Shown here piece after piece: positions 28,361-36,113 of a stretch of DNA of 64,000 nt. A program made the position numbers and the translations under genes. The notes under the pieces were generated by a model, which saw nothing but the letters and a program-made list of their open reading frames with translations, searched no databases and was not told the origin of the DNA. The stretch covers positions 620,001-684,000 of the forward strand of contig WKFI01000005.1 in NCBI GenBank assembly GCA_014872875.1, read 5' to 3'. The stretch comes from Paracoccaceae bacterium (GTDB lineage Bacteria; Pseudomonadota; Alphaproteobacteria; Rhodobacterales; Rhodobacteraceae). The stretch's first letter is position 1. Each line of letters opens with the position of its first letter.

Positions 28361-30145
28361 TCAGTTCGAGGTCAGGGTTATACCAGCCAATTGCCCGGGT
28401 TCAACTTTCGGTCTGAGCCCCAGCAAAGGTGCCACCCGACCGATCATCTCTGCCGCCACTGGAACGGCGGTCCAACCAGCGCTGCGGCGTTCTTCGCCAT
28501 AGGCGATGATTGAAGGTTCGTCCAAGGTCACGATCAGCACGTATTTCGGGTCATCCGACGGGAAGATCGAAGCAAAGGTCGCGATCACCTTGCTTTCGTA
28601 ATAGCCGCCATTGGGTTTGGGCTTGTCCGCCGTTCCTGTCTTGCCACCTACGCGGTAACCCGGCACCTCGGCAAAACTGGCCGTGCCACTGGTCACGACC
28701 TTACGCAACATTTTCTGTGCCGCTTCTGCAGCTTCCGGCGACATGACCCGGGGTCCAAGTTGCGGTTCGCGCTGTTTCAAAAGGGTTGGGCTGACATAGT
28801 GCCCGCCATTCGCAATCGCCGCATACCCAGCCGCCAGATGCATCGGGCTGGAGGACAAGCCGTGCCCGTATGAGATCGTAACGGTACTCAGGTCGGTCCA
28901 TTTCTTGGGAAACAACGGCTGTCCGCCCCGCGCCTCGACAATTTCGAATGGTGTCGGATCGAACATGCCCAGCGATCCCAGAAATGCCTTTTGCCGGGTC
29001 GGCCCGATTTGCAGCGCCAGCCGCCCGGTGCCCCGGTTGGAGCTTTTGACAATGATGTCTGCAACGCTCAGGTTCCCATAGTTCTTGTTTCGGAACTCTC
29101 CGATGGGAAAACCCGACACCCGCATTGGACCGGAGGTGTCGATCATCGTTTCAGGGTTCACAAGTCCCAGATCTACGGCTTGCGCCGCCGTGAAGATCTT
29201 GAAAGTCGAGCCCAGCTCATACACCCCTTGCACAGCGCGATTGAACAGCGGGTTGTCGGATGCATCGCCCGAAGTTGGCGGGCGCGGGCGATCGTTCGGG
29301 TCGAAATCCGGCAGGGATACGACCGAAATCACTTCGCCCGTCTTTACATCCATCAGGACCGAAGTCGCGCCCTTGGCATTCATCAGTTTCATGCCACCGT
29401 ACAGCACACGCTCGGACGCGGCCTGAATGGTCAGGTCCAGCGACAACTGCAGGGGCTTGCCACCATTAGCGGGGTCACGCAGATAGCCGTCGAACTGCTT
29501 TTCAACGCCCGCCACACCGATCACCTCGGCCGCGTTTACGCCTTCCTTGCCGAACCCGGCCCCGCCCAAAACATGCGCGGCCAGGCGCCCGTTGGGATAC
29601 AGCCTCATTTCACGCGGGCCGAACAACAGGCCCGGATCGCCAATGTCGTGCACCGCCTGCTTCTGTTCCGGGCTGATCCGCTTCTTGATCCAGACAAACT
29701 TGCGCTTGCCGGTGAAGTCCTTGATCAGGCGTTCCTTTTTCAGATCCGGGAAGATCTTGATCAACCCCTCAGCCGCGGCGTCGGGGTCTACCATCTGCGG
29801 TGGCTGTGCATAGAGCGAATGCGTGTCGAAATTGGTCGCCAGAATGCGGCCGTCACGGTCCACGATGTCGGCGCGCTGCATGGCAATCGCGGATCCGGCG
29901 GCGCTGGCCAGCGGCTCAACCGGTTCGGTCGTGGCCAACATTCCCATCCGGGCACCGATCACGACAAAGGCGCATAGGAAGAATCCACCCAAAACCAGCA
30001 AACGCCCTTCGGCCCGCTGTCTGGACTTGTCCTGCATTTCCGCGTGACGCCGACGGATGTTTTCGCGTTCGATGGCATCAGGGTTTTCACCCTTTTCCCG
30101 GGCCTCGAGAATGCGGGCCAGCGGGCGAAGCGGAGTTCTGATCAT
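28361..30145 (-). CDS. ftsI: Septal peptidoglycan transpeptidase FtsI (PBP3)
   Basis: 594 aa. A cytoplasmic tail, one membrane anchor at about residues 49-70 (LLVLGGFFLCAFVVIGARMGML), the class B PBP dimerisation domain (ADIVDRDGRILATN), and a transpeptidase domain with STFK at 313-316 (active serine S313), KSSNRGTG as the SxN motif, and VGGKTGTADKP as the KTG motif. Its start overlaps ftsL (ATGA). Confidence 0.97.
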   Translation of the reverse strand: MIRTPLRPLARILEAREKGENPDAIERENIRRRHAEMQDKSRQRAEGRLLVLGGFFLCAFVVIGARMGMLATTEPVEPLASAAGSAIAMQRADIVDRDGRILATNFDTHSLYAQPPQMVDPDAAAEGLIKIFPDLKKERLIKDFTGKRKFVWIKKRISPEQKQAVHDIGDPGLLFGPREMRLYPNGRLAAHVLGGAGFGKEGVNAAEVIGVAGVEKQFDGYLRDPANGGKPLQLSLDLTIQAASERVLYGGMKLMNAKGATSVLMDVKTGEVISVVSLPDFDPNDRPRPPTSGDASDNPLFNRAVQGVYELGSTFKIFTAAQAVDLGLVNPETMIDTSGPMRVSGFPIGEFRNKNYGNLSVADIIVKSSNRGTGRLALQIGPTRQKAFLGSLGMFDPTPFEIVEARGGQPLFPKKWTDLSTVTISYGHGLSSSPMHLAAGYAAIANGGHYVSPTLLKQREPQLGPRVMSPEAAEAAQKMLRKVVTSGTASFAEVPGYRVGGKTGTADKPKPNGGYYESKVIATFASIFPSDDPKYVLIVTLDEPSIIAYGEERRSAGWTAVPVAAEMIGRVAPLLGLRPKVEPGQLAGITLTSN

Positions 30146-30507
30146 GGAAAACTCTCCCCATCCACCGGTGCGTTCATGGTCGAGACATCGACACCGTTGA
30201 TGATTTCAAGCGGTTCGTCTTCGCTGGGATAGCCAATCTCGTCCACCCGTCCGAACTGGTCCGGCCGCAATGGCAACAAGCCGAGACGGTCAAAATTGAT
30301 CTCGGCCAGGTCCCGCAAACGGTCAGGCCTGTTCAGATACGCCCATTCCGCGCGCAAGACACTCAACCGCACTTGAGCCTCGCCGATTTCGCGTTGCAAC
30401 TGTCGGGTTTCCTTGAGCACCTGCTGCGTTGTGTAGTTTTCCCGATAGGCCCAAAAGGCAAGCCCGATCACGGCCAAGGCAGTCAGAGCAAACATAATGG
30501 TTCTCAT
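30142..30507 (-). CDS. ftsL: Cell division protein FtsL
   Basis: 121 aa bitopic protein: an N-terminal membrane helix ([17 protein letters not shown]) followed by a coiled-coil/leucine-zipper-like stretch ([42 protein letters not shown]). It is poorly conserved, but size, topology and position between rsmH and ftsI identify FtsL, partner of FtsB and FtsQ. Overlaps both neighbours by four bases. Confidence 0.92.
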   Translation of the reverse strand: MRTIMFALTALAVIGLAFWAYRENYTTQQVLKETRQLQREIGEAQVRLSVLRAEWAYLNRPDRLRDLAEINFDRLGLLPLRPDQFGRVDEIGYPSEDEPLEIINGVDVSTMNAPVDGESFP

Positions 30508-31496
30508 CGCCGGTACTCTTTCAATTGCGGCATACCAATATCGCGCGCTTCAATCGGGGTGCTGGGGGCCTCGGTGCGGCGCCCCACGCGCAACCGGGCA
30601 GAGCGGGAGCGCGGGTTTTCTGCCAGTTCCTGATCGTCAGGACCAACAGCCTTGCGGGTGACCAGCTCGAATTGCGACGGGATTTCCTCAACCTCCGGTG
30701 CCCAGCGATTGGCCCGGCCGGTTTTGCCCGCGCGGTGCTGAAAAAACCGTTTGACCATCCGGTCCTCGATCGAGTGGAACGTCACAACCGCCAGCAGCCC
30801 ACCGGGTTTTAACACCCGCTCGGCGGCCAGCAGCCCCTCAAACAGCTCGTCGTATTCCGCGTTCACAGCGATCCTAAGCCCCTGAAAGGACCTTGTAGCT
30901 GGGTGTGATTGGCCGGGTTTGGCACGTGGCAGGCAGGCTTCGACAATCTCGGCCAGGCGGAGCGTGGTCGTGATCGGCTCTTCGGCCCGTGCTTTGACGA
31001 TCGCCTTGGCGATGCGGCGGGAAGCGCGTTCTTCCCCGAATGTATAAAGAATGTCGGCCAGCTGCACTTCGCTCAGCTCCGCCACGAGATCCGCAGCCGA
31101 TGGCCCATCCTGCGACATACGCATGTCCAGCGGGCCGTCTTTCATGAAGGAAAAGCCGCGTTCCGCGAGGTCCAGCTGCATCGAGGACACGCCAAGATCC
31201 AGCACCACCCCGTCCAGATCAGACGCGTAGTCGTCCATGCGTGAGAACACGCCGGGCTGCAGCACCAGCCGCGCGCCGTACTCCGCGGCCCAATTTTGCG
31301 CCATTTCAAACGCCAGCGGGTCGCGATCCACACCGATGACCTGCTCGGCCCCTGCTTGCAATAGCCCGCGCGTATACCCGCCCGCACCAAAGGTCCCGTC
31401 CAGCCAACGCCCAGACACAGGTGCCACAGCCGCCAGAAGCGGGCGCAACAGAACAGGGATATGAGGGGCGGATCCGGTGTTTTGGTCCGTTGCCAT
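30504..31496 (-). CDS. rsmH: 16S rRNA (cytosine-1402-N4)-methyltransferase RsmH
   Basis: 330 aa, formerly MraW. SAM-binding motif [77 protein letters not shown], and [19 protein letters not shown] are the classic blocks. It methylates the P-site region of 16S rRNA. The mraZ stop lies 3 bp before it. Confidence 0.97.
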   Translation of the reverse strand: MATDQNTGSAPHIPVLLRPLLAAVAPVSGRWLDGTFGAGGYTRGLLQAGAEQVIGVDRDPLAFEMAQNWAAEYGARLVLQPGVFSRMDDYASDLDGVVLDLGVSSMQLDLAERGFSFMKDGPLDMRMSQDGPSAADLVAELSEVQLADILYTFGEERASRRIAKAIVKARAEEPITTTLRLAEIVEACLPRAKPGQSHPATRSFQGLRIAVNAEYDELFEGLLAAERVLKPGGLLAVVTFHSIEDRMVKRFFQHRAGKTGRANRWAPEVEEIPSQFELVTRKAVGPDDQELAENPRSRSARLRVGRRTEAPSTPIEARDIGMPQLKEYRR

Positions 31497-31499
31497 CCC

Positions 31500-32003
31500 T
31501 TACGCCCCCCCGGCGCCGTCTAGGAATTGCATCGGGTCGAAATCGTCGGGCAGGTCTTCCATCCACTCCTCGGCGGCGGCCAGCTCTTCAGCTTCATAAG
31601 TCTCGGGCTTCCAGATCTGGAACGTGTCACCGGCGGCAATGAAAAAGGCCTCATTGTCCAGCTCGATCTTCTGACGCAGTTTGGCAGGCAGCACCAACCG
31701 CCCCGTCTCATCCACATTGGTCGGGAAGGACTGGCCATGGAACATGCGCTGCAGCATCTTCCGCTCCATCGACCCACGTGGCATGGCGTCAATCTTGGCA
31801 TCGACCTCGTCGATGGCGTCCATTGTATAGCATTCAAGGAATTTGCGGCGGTGATCGCCATAAACGATCACCAGTTCTGGGTTGTCGCCGGATTGCCAGT
31901 TGGGATCACCTGCCTCCAGCACACGGCGAAACGAGGCCGGGATCGATACCCTGCCCTTGCTATCCACCTTGTGGTGGCTTTCGCCTCTGAACCTGCGGCC
32001 CAA
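31500..32003 (-). CDS. mraZ: Transcriptional regulator MraZ
   Basis: 167 aa from a TTG at 32003, directly after AAGGACAGGGACA, which contains a good ribosome-binding sequence; the protein then begins LGRRFRGESHHKVDSKGRVSIP, the usual MraZ N-terminus. The longer frame up to 32075 would place coding sequence over the leader hairpin and is rejected. Two SpoVT/AbrB-like swapped-hairpin domains: KVDSKGRVSIPASFRRVL and NVDETGRLVLPAKLRQKI. First gene of the dcw cluster; in E. coli MraZ binds TGGG repeats in its own promoter. TGGG arrays occur upstream here (32257-32310 and 32574-32646). C-terminal extension beyond the second domain is acidic. Confidence 0.95.
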   Translation of the reverse strand: MGRRFRGESHHKVDSKGRVSIPASFRRVLEAGDPNWQSGDNPELVIVYGDHRRKFLECYTMDAIDEVDAKIDAMPRGSMERKMLQRMFHGQSFPTNVDETGRLVLPAKLRQKIELDNEAFFIAAGDTFQIWKPETYEAEELAAAEEWMEDLPDDFDPMQFLDGAGGA

Positions 32004-32053
32004 TGTCCCTGTCCTTTTCAACGCCCCCGCGTCGTGATCCCCAGATGTGGAAA

Positions 32054-32089
32054 CGGCGGGTTGAACTGCTGCCACTGTTCAACCCGCCG
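32054..32089 (-). ncRNA. Strong leader hairpin upstream of mraZ (UpsM-like 3' end / attenuator)
   Basis: A 13-bp perfect stem, CGGCGGGTTGAAC / GTTCAACCCGCCG, with a 10-nt loop lies about 50 nt before the mraZ start and is followed on the minus strand by TTT. In Rhodobacter sphaeroides, as I recall, partial termination in the mraZ leader makes the small RNA UpsM, with the hairpin at its 3' end. The position and strength fit such an element; the short U-run would suit partial read-through. The 5' end of the transcript cannot be placed from sequence. Confidence 0.55.
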
Positions 32090-32256
32090 CCTTATCCCGC
32101 CTTGCGGGGTGTCCGACTGCGCGCGCCACCTGGGGGGATGTCTGCTCGCTCGCGCGCCGGATCTCTTGGTTCTGATGAAGTCGGAAGCCTGTATGAAACC
32201 TGCTTTTTTGTTTTTTGTGGGGTCTTGCGACCCTGCTCCGTTTCCATCTGATGCAT

Positions 32257-32310
32257 TAGGGATGACATGGGAATTCATGGAAATCAACAGGAATTTTGGG
32301 AAACCATGGG
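32257..32310 (+). repeat. Six GG-cored repeats at about 10-bp spacing, mraZ leader
   Basis: AGGG, TGGG, TGGA, CAGG, TGGG, TGGG begin at about 32258, 32268, 32278, 32288, 32297 and 32307 on the plus strand, so they recur every helical turn. They resemble MraZ-type TGGGN(5) repeats but point opposite to mraZ transcription. Confidence 0.45.
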
Positions 32311-32573
32311 TGACGAATCCCCAAAGACTCCGTAGAAGTAGCAAATTTCAAGCTGGAATGAGCCTTTCAGTCCAATTTGTAGCCCCATAGCTCCAAGCAA
32401 CAACTACATCTGGACGACTTGGCGAGATTCAAAACTCTCCCATAATTTCCCGGCTTTTTTTACAATATGACTGTGAAACCAAATTTGTTCACCAAAAGTT
32501 CCAACTCATTTCAAGTCTCACAAAGCCTGTAGGACCGTTTGGAGCGATTTGATTCGCAATCTCGCACTCCGCT

Positions 32574-32646
32574 CCCATAACTCCCCATGCACGCTTCCCA
32601 TGTTTTCCCATGGACGTTTCCCACGCATCCCCCCCACGCATGCCCA
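32574..32646 (-). promoter_or_regulatory. Array of seven TGGG repeats (MraZ-box-like)
   Basis: On the minus strand TGGG occurs seven times; the plus-strand CCCA positions start at 32574, 32584, 32597, 32607, 32620, 32633 and 32643. Spacings are 10, 13, 10, 13, 13 and 10 bp. E. coli MraZ recognises three or so TGGGN repeats 10 bp apart in the same orientation as mraZ; the orientation here also agrees with mraZ. The array lies about 570 bp before the mraZ start, so a long leader or a distal promoter is implied. A small satellite pair (TGGG at 32439, CGGG at 32449) lies between array and gene. The remaining stretch 32004-33142 shows no protein gene I can support. Confidence 0.55.
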
Positions 32647-32905
32647 TGGAGGTTTCCGGGTCAGCACCTGCATGTGAACCCACGCTCAAAAAGCACCAAC
32701 GCCGGACCAAATCGAGATGGAACATCAGCCCACCAGAAATCGACAACAGGTAACCAGCACCTCTCGACAACCGTGTTTGCATGAACATGTGAGCACGTGA
32801 AGGCAGCATGACCTACGCAGAGATTCGCAATCTTGTCGGGGTCGTCGCCGCGACTCACGGATGATGCGGAACAGCCAAACGAAAGATCCTTCAATCCGCT
32901 CGCGC

Positions 32906-32930
32906 AAATGTGAGCGTAAAAGTCACATTT
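32906..32930. promoter_or_regulatory. Inverted repeat AAATGTGA-N9-TCACATTT
   Basis: A perfect 8-bp dyad with a 9-bp spacer lies 213 bp upstream of the DUF1127 start. A second dyad, CGTAAA-N7-TTTACG, overlaps its right half. Its arms resemble a Crp-type TGTGA/TCACA site with a longer spacer. The binding protein is unknown. Confidence 0.35.
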
Positions 32931-33026
32931 ACGTTGGGCGATGCGCAAAGCTTGACGTCATGCCGCGACATTTTTGGTCAAATGCGACGTTTCGCCCATG
33001 AATTACGCTTTTAACCCATGCACTTG

Positions 33027-33037
33027 CTGCATAGCAG
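33027..33037. promoter_or_regulatory. CTGC-N3-GCAG palindrome
   Basis: CTGCATAGCAG lies about 105 bp before the DUF1127 start. CTGC-N3/4-GCAG is the pattern described for PhaR of Paracoccus, the polyhydroxyalkanoate regulator. The motif is short and may be fortuitous. Confidence 0.25.
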
Positions 33038-33142
33038 AATTGCGAGAGACAGGGATTGTGCAGCTGCAGCATTTTCCCACATATTGGACACCAAGACGCG
33101 GCACCCATCGCCGCAGCAACCGAATTCGTAAGGAACGAAACA

Positions 33143-33361
33143 ATGGCCATGAGCAGCCAAATCACCTCCCAGCGCGGCGCTGTAGCGTTCAACCCGCTGG
33201 CTTGGACCGAAGCCCTGACCGCCCGGTTCGCCCGGTATCGGCTGTACCGCCGGACGCTGAACGAGCTGACCTCGCTGAACAACCGCGAGTTGGCAGATCT
33301 GGGCCTGAACCGCTCGATGCTGACCCGGATCGCTTATCAGGCAGCCTACGAGAACCAGTAA
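33143..33361 (+). CDS. DUF1127 small protein (CcaF1-like)
   Basis: 72 aa from the ATG at 33143, preceded by a good ribosome-binding sequence (AAGGAACG). Basic N-terminal half, then the DUF1127 core YRLYRRTLNELTSLNNRELADLGLNRSMLTRIAYQAAYEN. DUF1127 proteins are small arginine-rich proteins; the R. sphaeroides relative CcaF1, co-transcribed with CcsR small RNAs, is reported to bind RNA. Here too the gene is followed at once by hairpins with CCUCCUCCC loops, so one transcript probably carries both. The longer frame from 33056 is rejected because its first 29 codons are not DUF1127-like. Confidence 0.88.
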   Translation: MAMSSQITSQRGAVAFNPLAWTEALTARFARYRLYRRTLNELTSLNNRELADLGLNRSMLTRIAYQAAYENQ

Positions 33362-33368
33362 TTCAGAT

Positions 33369-33398
33369 CAGGCCCTTCTCCTCCTCCCTTGGGGCCTG
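33369..33398 (+). ncRNA. Cuckoo/CcsR-like hairpin 1
   Basis: Stem CAGGCCC / GGGCCTG (33369-33375 with 33392-33398), loop of 16 nt containing CCTCCTCCC at 33380-33388. It begins 8 bases after the DUF1127 stop. CCUCC is the anti-Shine-Dalgarno sequence of 16S rRNA, so the loop can pair with GGAGG ribosome-binding sites. Confidence 0.8.
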
Positions 33399-33404
33399 TC
33401 AAAG

Positions 33405-33438
33405 GCGGTGGCATCTTCCTCCTCCCTGATGTCACCGC
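33405..33438 (+). ncRNA. Cuckoo/CcsR-like hairpin 2
   Basis: An 11-bp stem with one G-U pair (GCGGTGGCATC / GATGTCACCGC) closes a 12-nt loop with CCTCCTCCC at 33418-33426. The stem is unrelated in sequence to hairpin 1; only the loop is conserved. Confidence 0.82.
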
Positions 33439-33470
33439 ACCTTATACCGGACCAAAGAGCCGGAAAATTT

Positions 33471-33501
33471 GCACCGGATTCCTCCTCCCTTTCTCCGGTG
33501 C
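33471..33501 (+). ncRNA. Cuckoo/CcsR-like hairpin 3
   Basis: Stem GCACCGGA / TCCGGTGC (8 bp), loop of 15 nt with CCTCCTCCC at 33481-33489. The 32 bases between hairpins 2 and 3 hold a weak CCGG-based pairing only and may be a processing linker. Confidence 0.82.
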
Positions 33502-33509
33502 AGTCAGAT

Positions 33510-33545
33510 GCATCCAGGACCTCTCCTCCTCCCTGGTCTTGATGC
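33510..33545 (+). ncRNA. Cuckoo/CcsR-like hairpin 4
   Basis: Stem GCATC(C)AGGACC / GGTCTTGATGC with one bulged C and one G-U pair; loop 13 nt with CCTCCTCCC at 33525-33533. Confidence 0.8.
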
Positions 33546-33554
33546 TGAAGAAGA

Positions 33555-33596
33555 ACGGTGACGCCCTCCTCCTCCCTTAGGCGTCACCGTTTTTTT
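33555..33596 (+). ncRNA. Cuckoo/CcsR-like hairpin 5, also the transcript terminator
   Basis: An 11-bp perfect stem ACGGTGACGCC / GGCGTCACCGT closes a 14-nt loop with CCTCCTCCC at 33568-33576 and is followed by seven T's. The last array member therefore serves as an intrinsic terminator for the DUF1127-RNA transcript. The region from here to 33717 holds only the repeat at 33667-33709. Confidence 0.85.
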
Positions 33597-33666
33597 CATT
33601 TCAGAACCCTGAAAACGCAAAAGCGACCGCGAAAATCCGCAGCCGCTTCTTTCTGGTTCCAAATAC

Positions 33667-33709
33667 CTCGGGGTGAATGCGCCAAAGGCGCAGAGGGGCA
33701 GCGCCCCTC
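33667..33709. repeat. REP-like element, copy A1 (3' side of uvrD)
   Basis: Contains the hairpins GCGCC-AAA-GGCGC and GGGGC-AG-CGCCCC, preceded by GGGGTGAAT. It is nearly identical (about 41 of 44 positions by eye) to the reverse complement of copy A2 at 36156-36199 on the other side of uvrD, so the two copies bracket the gene as inverted repeats. Probable role: transcript 3' end or REP-type element. Confidence 0.75.
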
Positions 33710-33717
33710 AGACCTGC

Positions 33718-36072
33718 TCAGAACGGAATGTCGTCACTGGCCGACAGAAACCGGGCCACGATCTTCTTGATCCCGGCCTTTTCAAAATCGACCTCCAGCT
33801 TGTCCCCTTCGATCCCGATGACCGCACCATAACCGAATTTCTGGTGGAACACGCGATCACCCAGAGTGAAGCTGGACACCGCTTCCAAATCGATCACCGT
33901 ATTTCGGCTTTCCTTGGGCTGCGACATGCCCCGTTGTCCGGCGCGTGCCTGAAGGCGCTTCCAGCCCGGCGAATTGTACCCATCCGCCTGCATCGCCCGT
34001 TCTTCGATCCCGCCAAAAGATGCAGCGGGCTGTGCCGCAGCGCCATAGCCCCCTCCGTAGAGCCCGGGTGGCGTCAGCACCTCGACATGTTCCTCCGGAA
34101 GCTCATCGACAAAGCGAGAAGGCAGCGACGATTGCCATTGCCCGAACACCCGCCGATTCCCGGCAAAGGAAATGGTACAGACCTCTTCGGCGCGGGTAAT
34201 TCCCACATAGGCGAGCCGGCGCTCCTCTTCGAGCCCCTTCAGCCCGCTTTCATCCATGGACCGTTGCGAGGGGAACAACCCGTCCTCCCAACCCGGCAGG
34301 AACACGGCCGGGAACTCCAGCCCCTTGGCCGCATGCAGCGTCATGATCGAGACCTTCTGGTCCGAATCCTGACTGTCATTGTCCATGACCAGGCTGACAT
34401 GCTCCAGGAAACCCTGCAGGTTCTCGAAATTTTCCAGCGCCTTGACCAGTTCCTTGAGGTTTTCCAAGCGGCCGGGTGCTTCGGGCGTCTTGTCGTTCTG
34501 CCACATCGTCGTGTAGCCGGATTCGTCCAGAATGATCTCGGCCAGCTCCATATGCGACAGATCCTGATCGCCTGTCATCCGCCCCCAACGCGCCAGCCCA
34601 TCCAGCAATTCACGCAAAGCGCCGCCGCCCTTGCCCTTGATCTGACCGCTCTCCACGCAAAGCCTCGCACCTTCGACCAGCGAGAGGCCATTGCTGCGCG
34701 CCATCGCCTGAATATTCTGCTGTGCCTTGTCACCAAGGCCACGCTTGGGCGTGTTGACGATGCGTTCAAACGCCAGATCATCGTCTGGGCTGACCACCAA
34801 CCGAAAATAGGCCATGGCATCACGGATCTCCATCCGTTCATAGAAACGCGGACCACCGATCACGCGGTACGGCAGCCCGATGGTCAGGAAGCGATCCTCG
34901 AACGCGCGCATCTGATGCGAGGCGCGGACCAAAATCGCCATCTCGTTCAGATCGTAAGGGCGCATGCCACGGGTGCCGCGCTGCATCGATTCGATCTCTT
35001 CCCCGATCCAGCGCGCCTCTTCTTCGCCATCCCAATGGCCGATCAGCCGAACCTTTTCGCCATCCTCGGCGTCAGTCCAAAGCTCCTTGCCCAGACGCCC
35101 CTTGTTGCCCCGAATGACATTCGAGGCGGCAGCGAGGATATGCGGTGTCGAACGGTAGTTCTGCTCCAACCGAACCACGTAGGCGCCCGGAAAGTCCTTT
35201 TCGAACCGCAGGATATTACCTACCTCGGCCCCGCGCCAGCCATAGATCGACTGGTCATCATCGCCCACACAACAAATGTTCTTGTGCCCTGCCGCCAGCA
35301 GACGAAGCCACATGTATTGCGCAATATTGGTGTCCTGATACTCGTCCACCAGGATGTATTTGAACCAGCGTTGGTATTGGTGCAGCACGTCTTCGTGGTT
35401 CTGAAAGATCACCACCATATGCAGCAACAAATCGCCAAAATCGGTGGCATTCAGGTCTTTCAAACGCTTTTGATACTGAGCATAAAGCTCAACCCCGCGG
35501 TGATTGAACGCCCCGGAATCTGCCACTGGCACCTTGTCAGGTGTCAGGGCCCGGTTCTTCCAATCGTCGATGATGCTGGCCAGCTGCCGCGCAGGCCAGC
35601 GCTTGTCATCGATATTCGCGGCCTGGATCAATTGCTTGAGCAAGCGCACCTGATCGTCGGTATCCAGAATTGTGAAGTTGGATTTGAGCCCAACCAGCTC
35701 CGCATGGCGCCGCAAAAGTTTCACGCAGATCGAGTGGAAGGTTCCCAACCAAGGTACGCCCTCGATGGCCTGACCCAGCGTGCGTCCCACGCGCTCCTTC
35801 ATTTCTCGCGCGGCCTTGTTGGTGAAGGTCACGGCCAGGATCTCGTTCGGGCGCGCCGAACCAGTGTTCAGCAGATGCACGATGCGGCTGGTCAGCGCCT
35901 TGGTTTTCCCGGTACCGGCCCCAGCCAACATCAGAACCGGTCCGTCCAATCGCTCCACCGCGTCGCGTTGGGCCGGGTTCAGATCATCAAGATACGGCAT
36001 CGGCCGCGCAGCCATAGCCCGGGCCGAGAGAGAGGCGCCTTCGAAGGCGTCCATTTCGTCAAAACTGCTCAT
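33718..36072 (-). CDS. uvrD: UvrD/PcrA-type DNA helicase II
   Basis: 784 aa from the Met at 36072 (MSSFDEMDAFEG); the frame upstream runs through the LexA box and repeat A2 and is rejected. Superfamily 1A helicase for nucleotide-excision and mismatch repair. Q-motif LNPAQRDAVERLDGPVLMLAGAGTGKT with Walker A lysine near residue 56, Walker B VDEYQDTN, motif III/IV GDDDQSIYGWRGAEVGN, EQNYRSTPHIL, motif V VSIMTLHAAKGLEFPAVFLPGWEDGLFP, motif VI EERRLAYVGITRAEE. The C-terminus ends in a tudor-like domain (FTLGDRVFHQKFGYGAVIGIEGDKLEVDFEKAG) found in PcrA/UvrD. A perfect LexA-type box lies 42 bp upstream. Confidence 0.96.
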   Translation of the reverse strand: MSSFDEMDAFEGASLSARAMAARPMPYLDDLNPAQRDAVERLDGPVLMLAGAGTGKTKALTSRIVHLLNTGSARPNEILAVTFTNKAAREMKERVGRTLGQAIEGVPWLGTFHSICVKLLRRHAELVGLKSNFTILDTDDQVRLLKQLIQAANIDDKRWPARQLASIIDDWKNRALTPDKVPVADSGAFNHRGVELYAQYQKRLKDLNATDFGDLLLHMVVIFQNHEDVLHQYQRWFKYILVDEYQDTNIAQYMWLRLLAAGHKNICCVGDDDQSIYGWRGAEVGNILRFEKDFPGAYVVRLEQNYRSTPHILAAASNVIRGNKGRLGKELWTDAEDGEKVRLIGHWDGEEEARWIGEEIESMQRGTRGMRPYDLNEMAILVRASHQMRAFEDRFLTIGLPYRVIGGPRFYERMEIRDAMAYFRLVVSPDDDLAFERIVNTPKRGLGDKAQQNIQAMARSNGLSLVEGARLCVESGQIKGKGGGALRELLDGLARWGRMTGDQDLSHMELAEIILDESGYTTMWQNDKTPEAPGRLENLKELVKALENFENLQGFLEHVSLVMDNDSQDSDQKVSIMTLHAAKGLEFPAVFLPGWEDGLFPSQRSMDESGLKGLEEERRLAYVGITRAEEVCTISFAGNRRVFGQWQSSLPSRFVDELPEEHVEVLTPPGLYGGGYGAAAQPAASFGGIEERAMQADGYNSPGWKRLQARAGQRGMSQPKESRNTVIDLEAVSSFTLGDRVFHQKFGYGAVIGIEGDKLEVDFEKAGIKKIVARFLSASDDIPF

Positions 36073-36113
36073 GCGCGCGATCCTAACGCTGTTCGCGGAC
36101 TTGGGAAAGAGGT

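Noticed and set aside
32489-32809. A 106-codon minus-strand frame with repeated Met-Gly-rich segments
   Set aside because: The apparent peptide repeats are the TGGG DNA array read in frame; no ribosome-binding site and no homologous look.
33362-33600. The five C-rich units considered as a CRISPR array
   Set aside because: The conserved part is only 9 nt, spacing is irregular (about 38-63 bp), and each unit is in its own hairpin loop; no cas genes are near.
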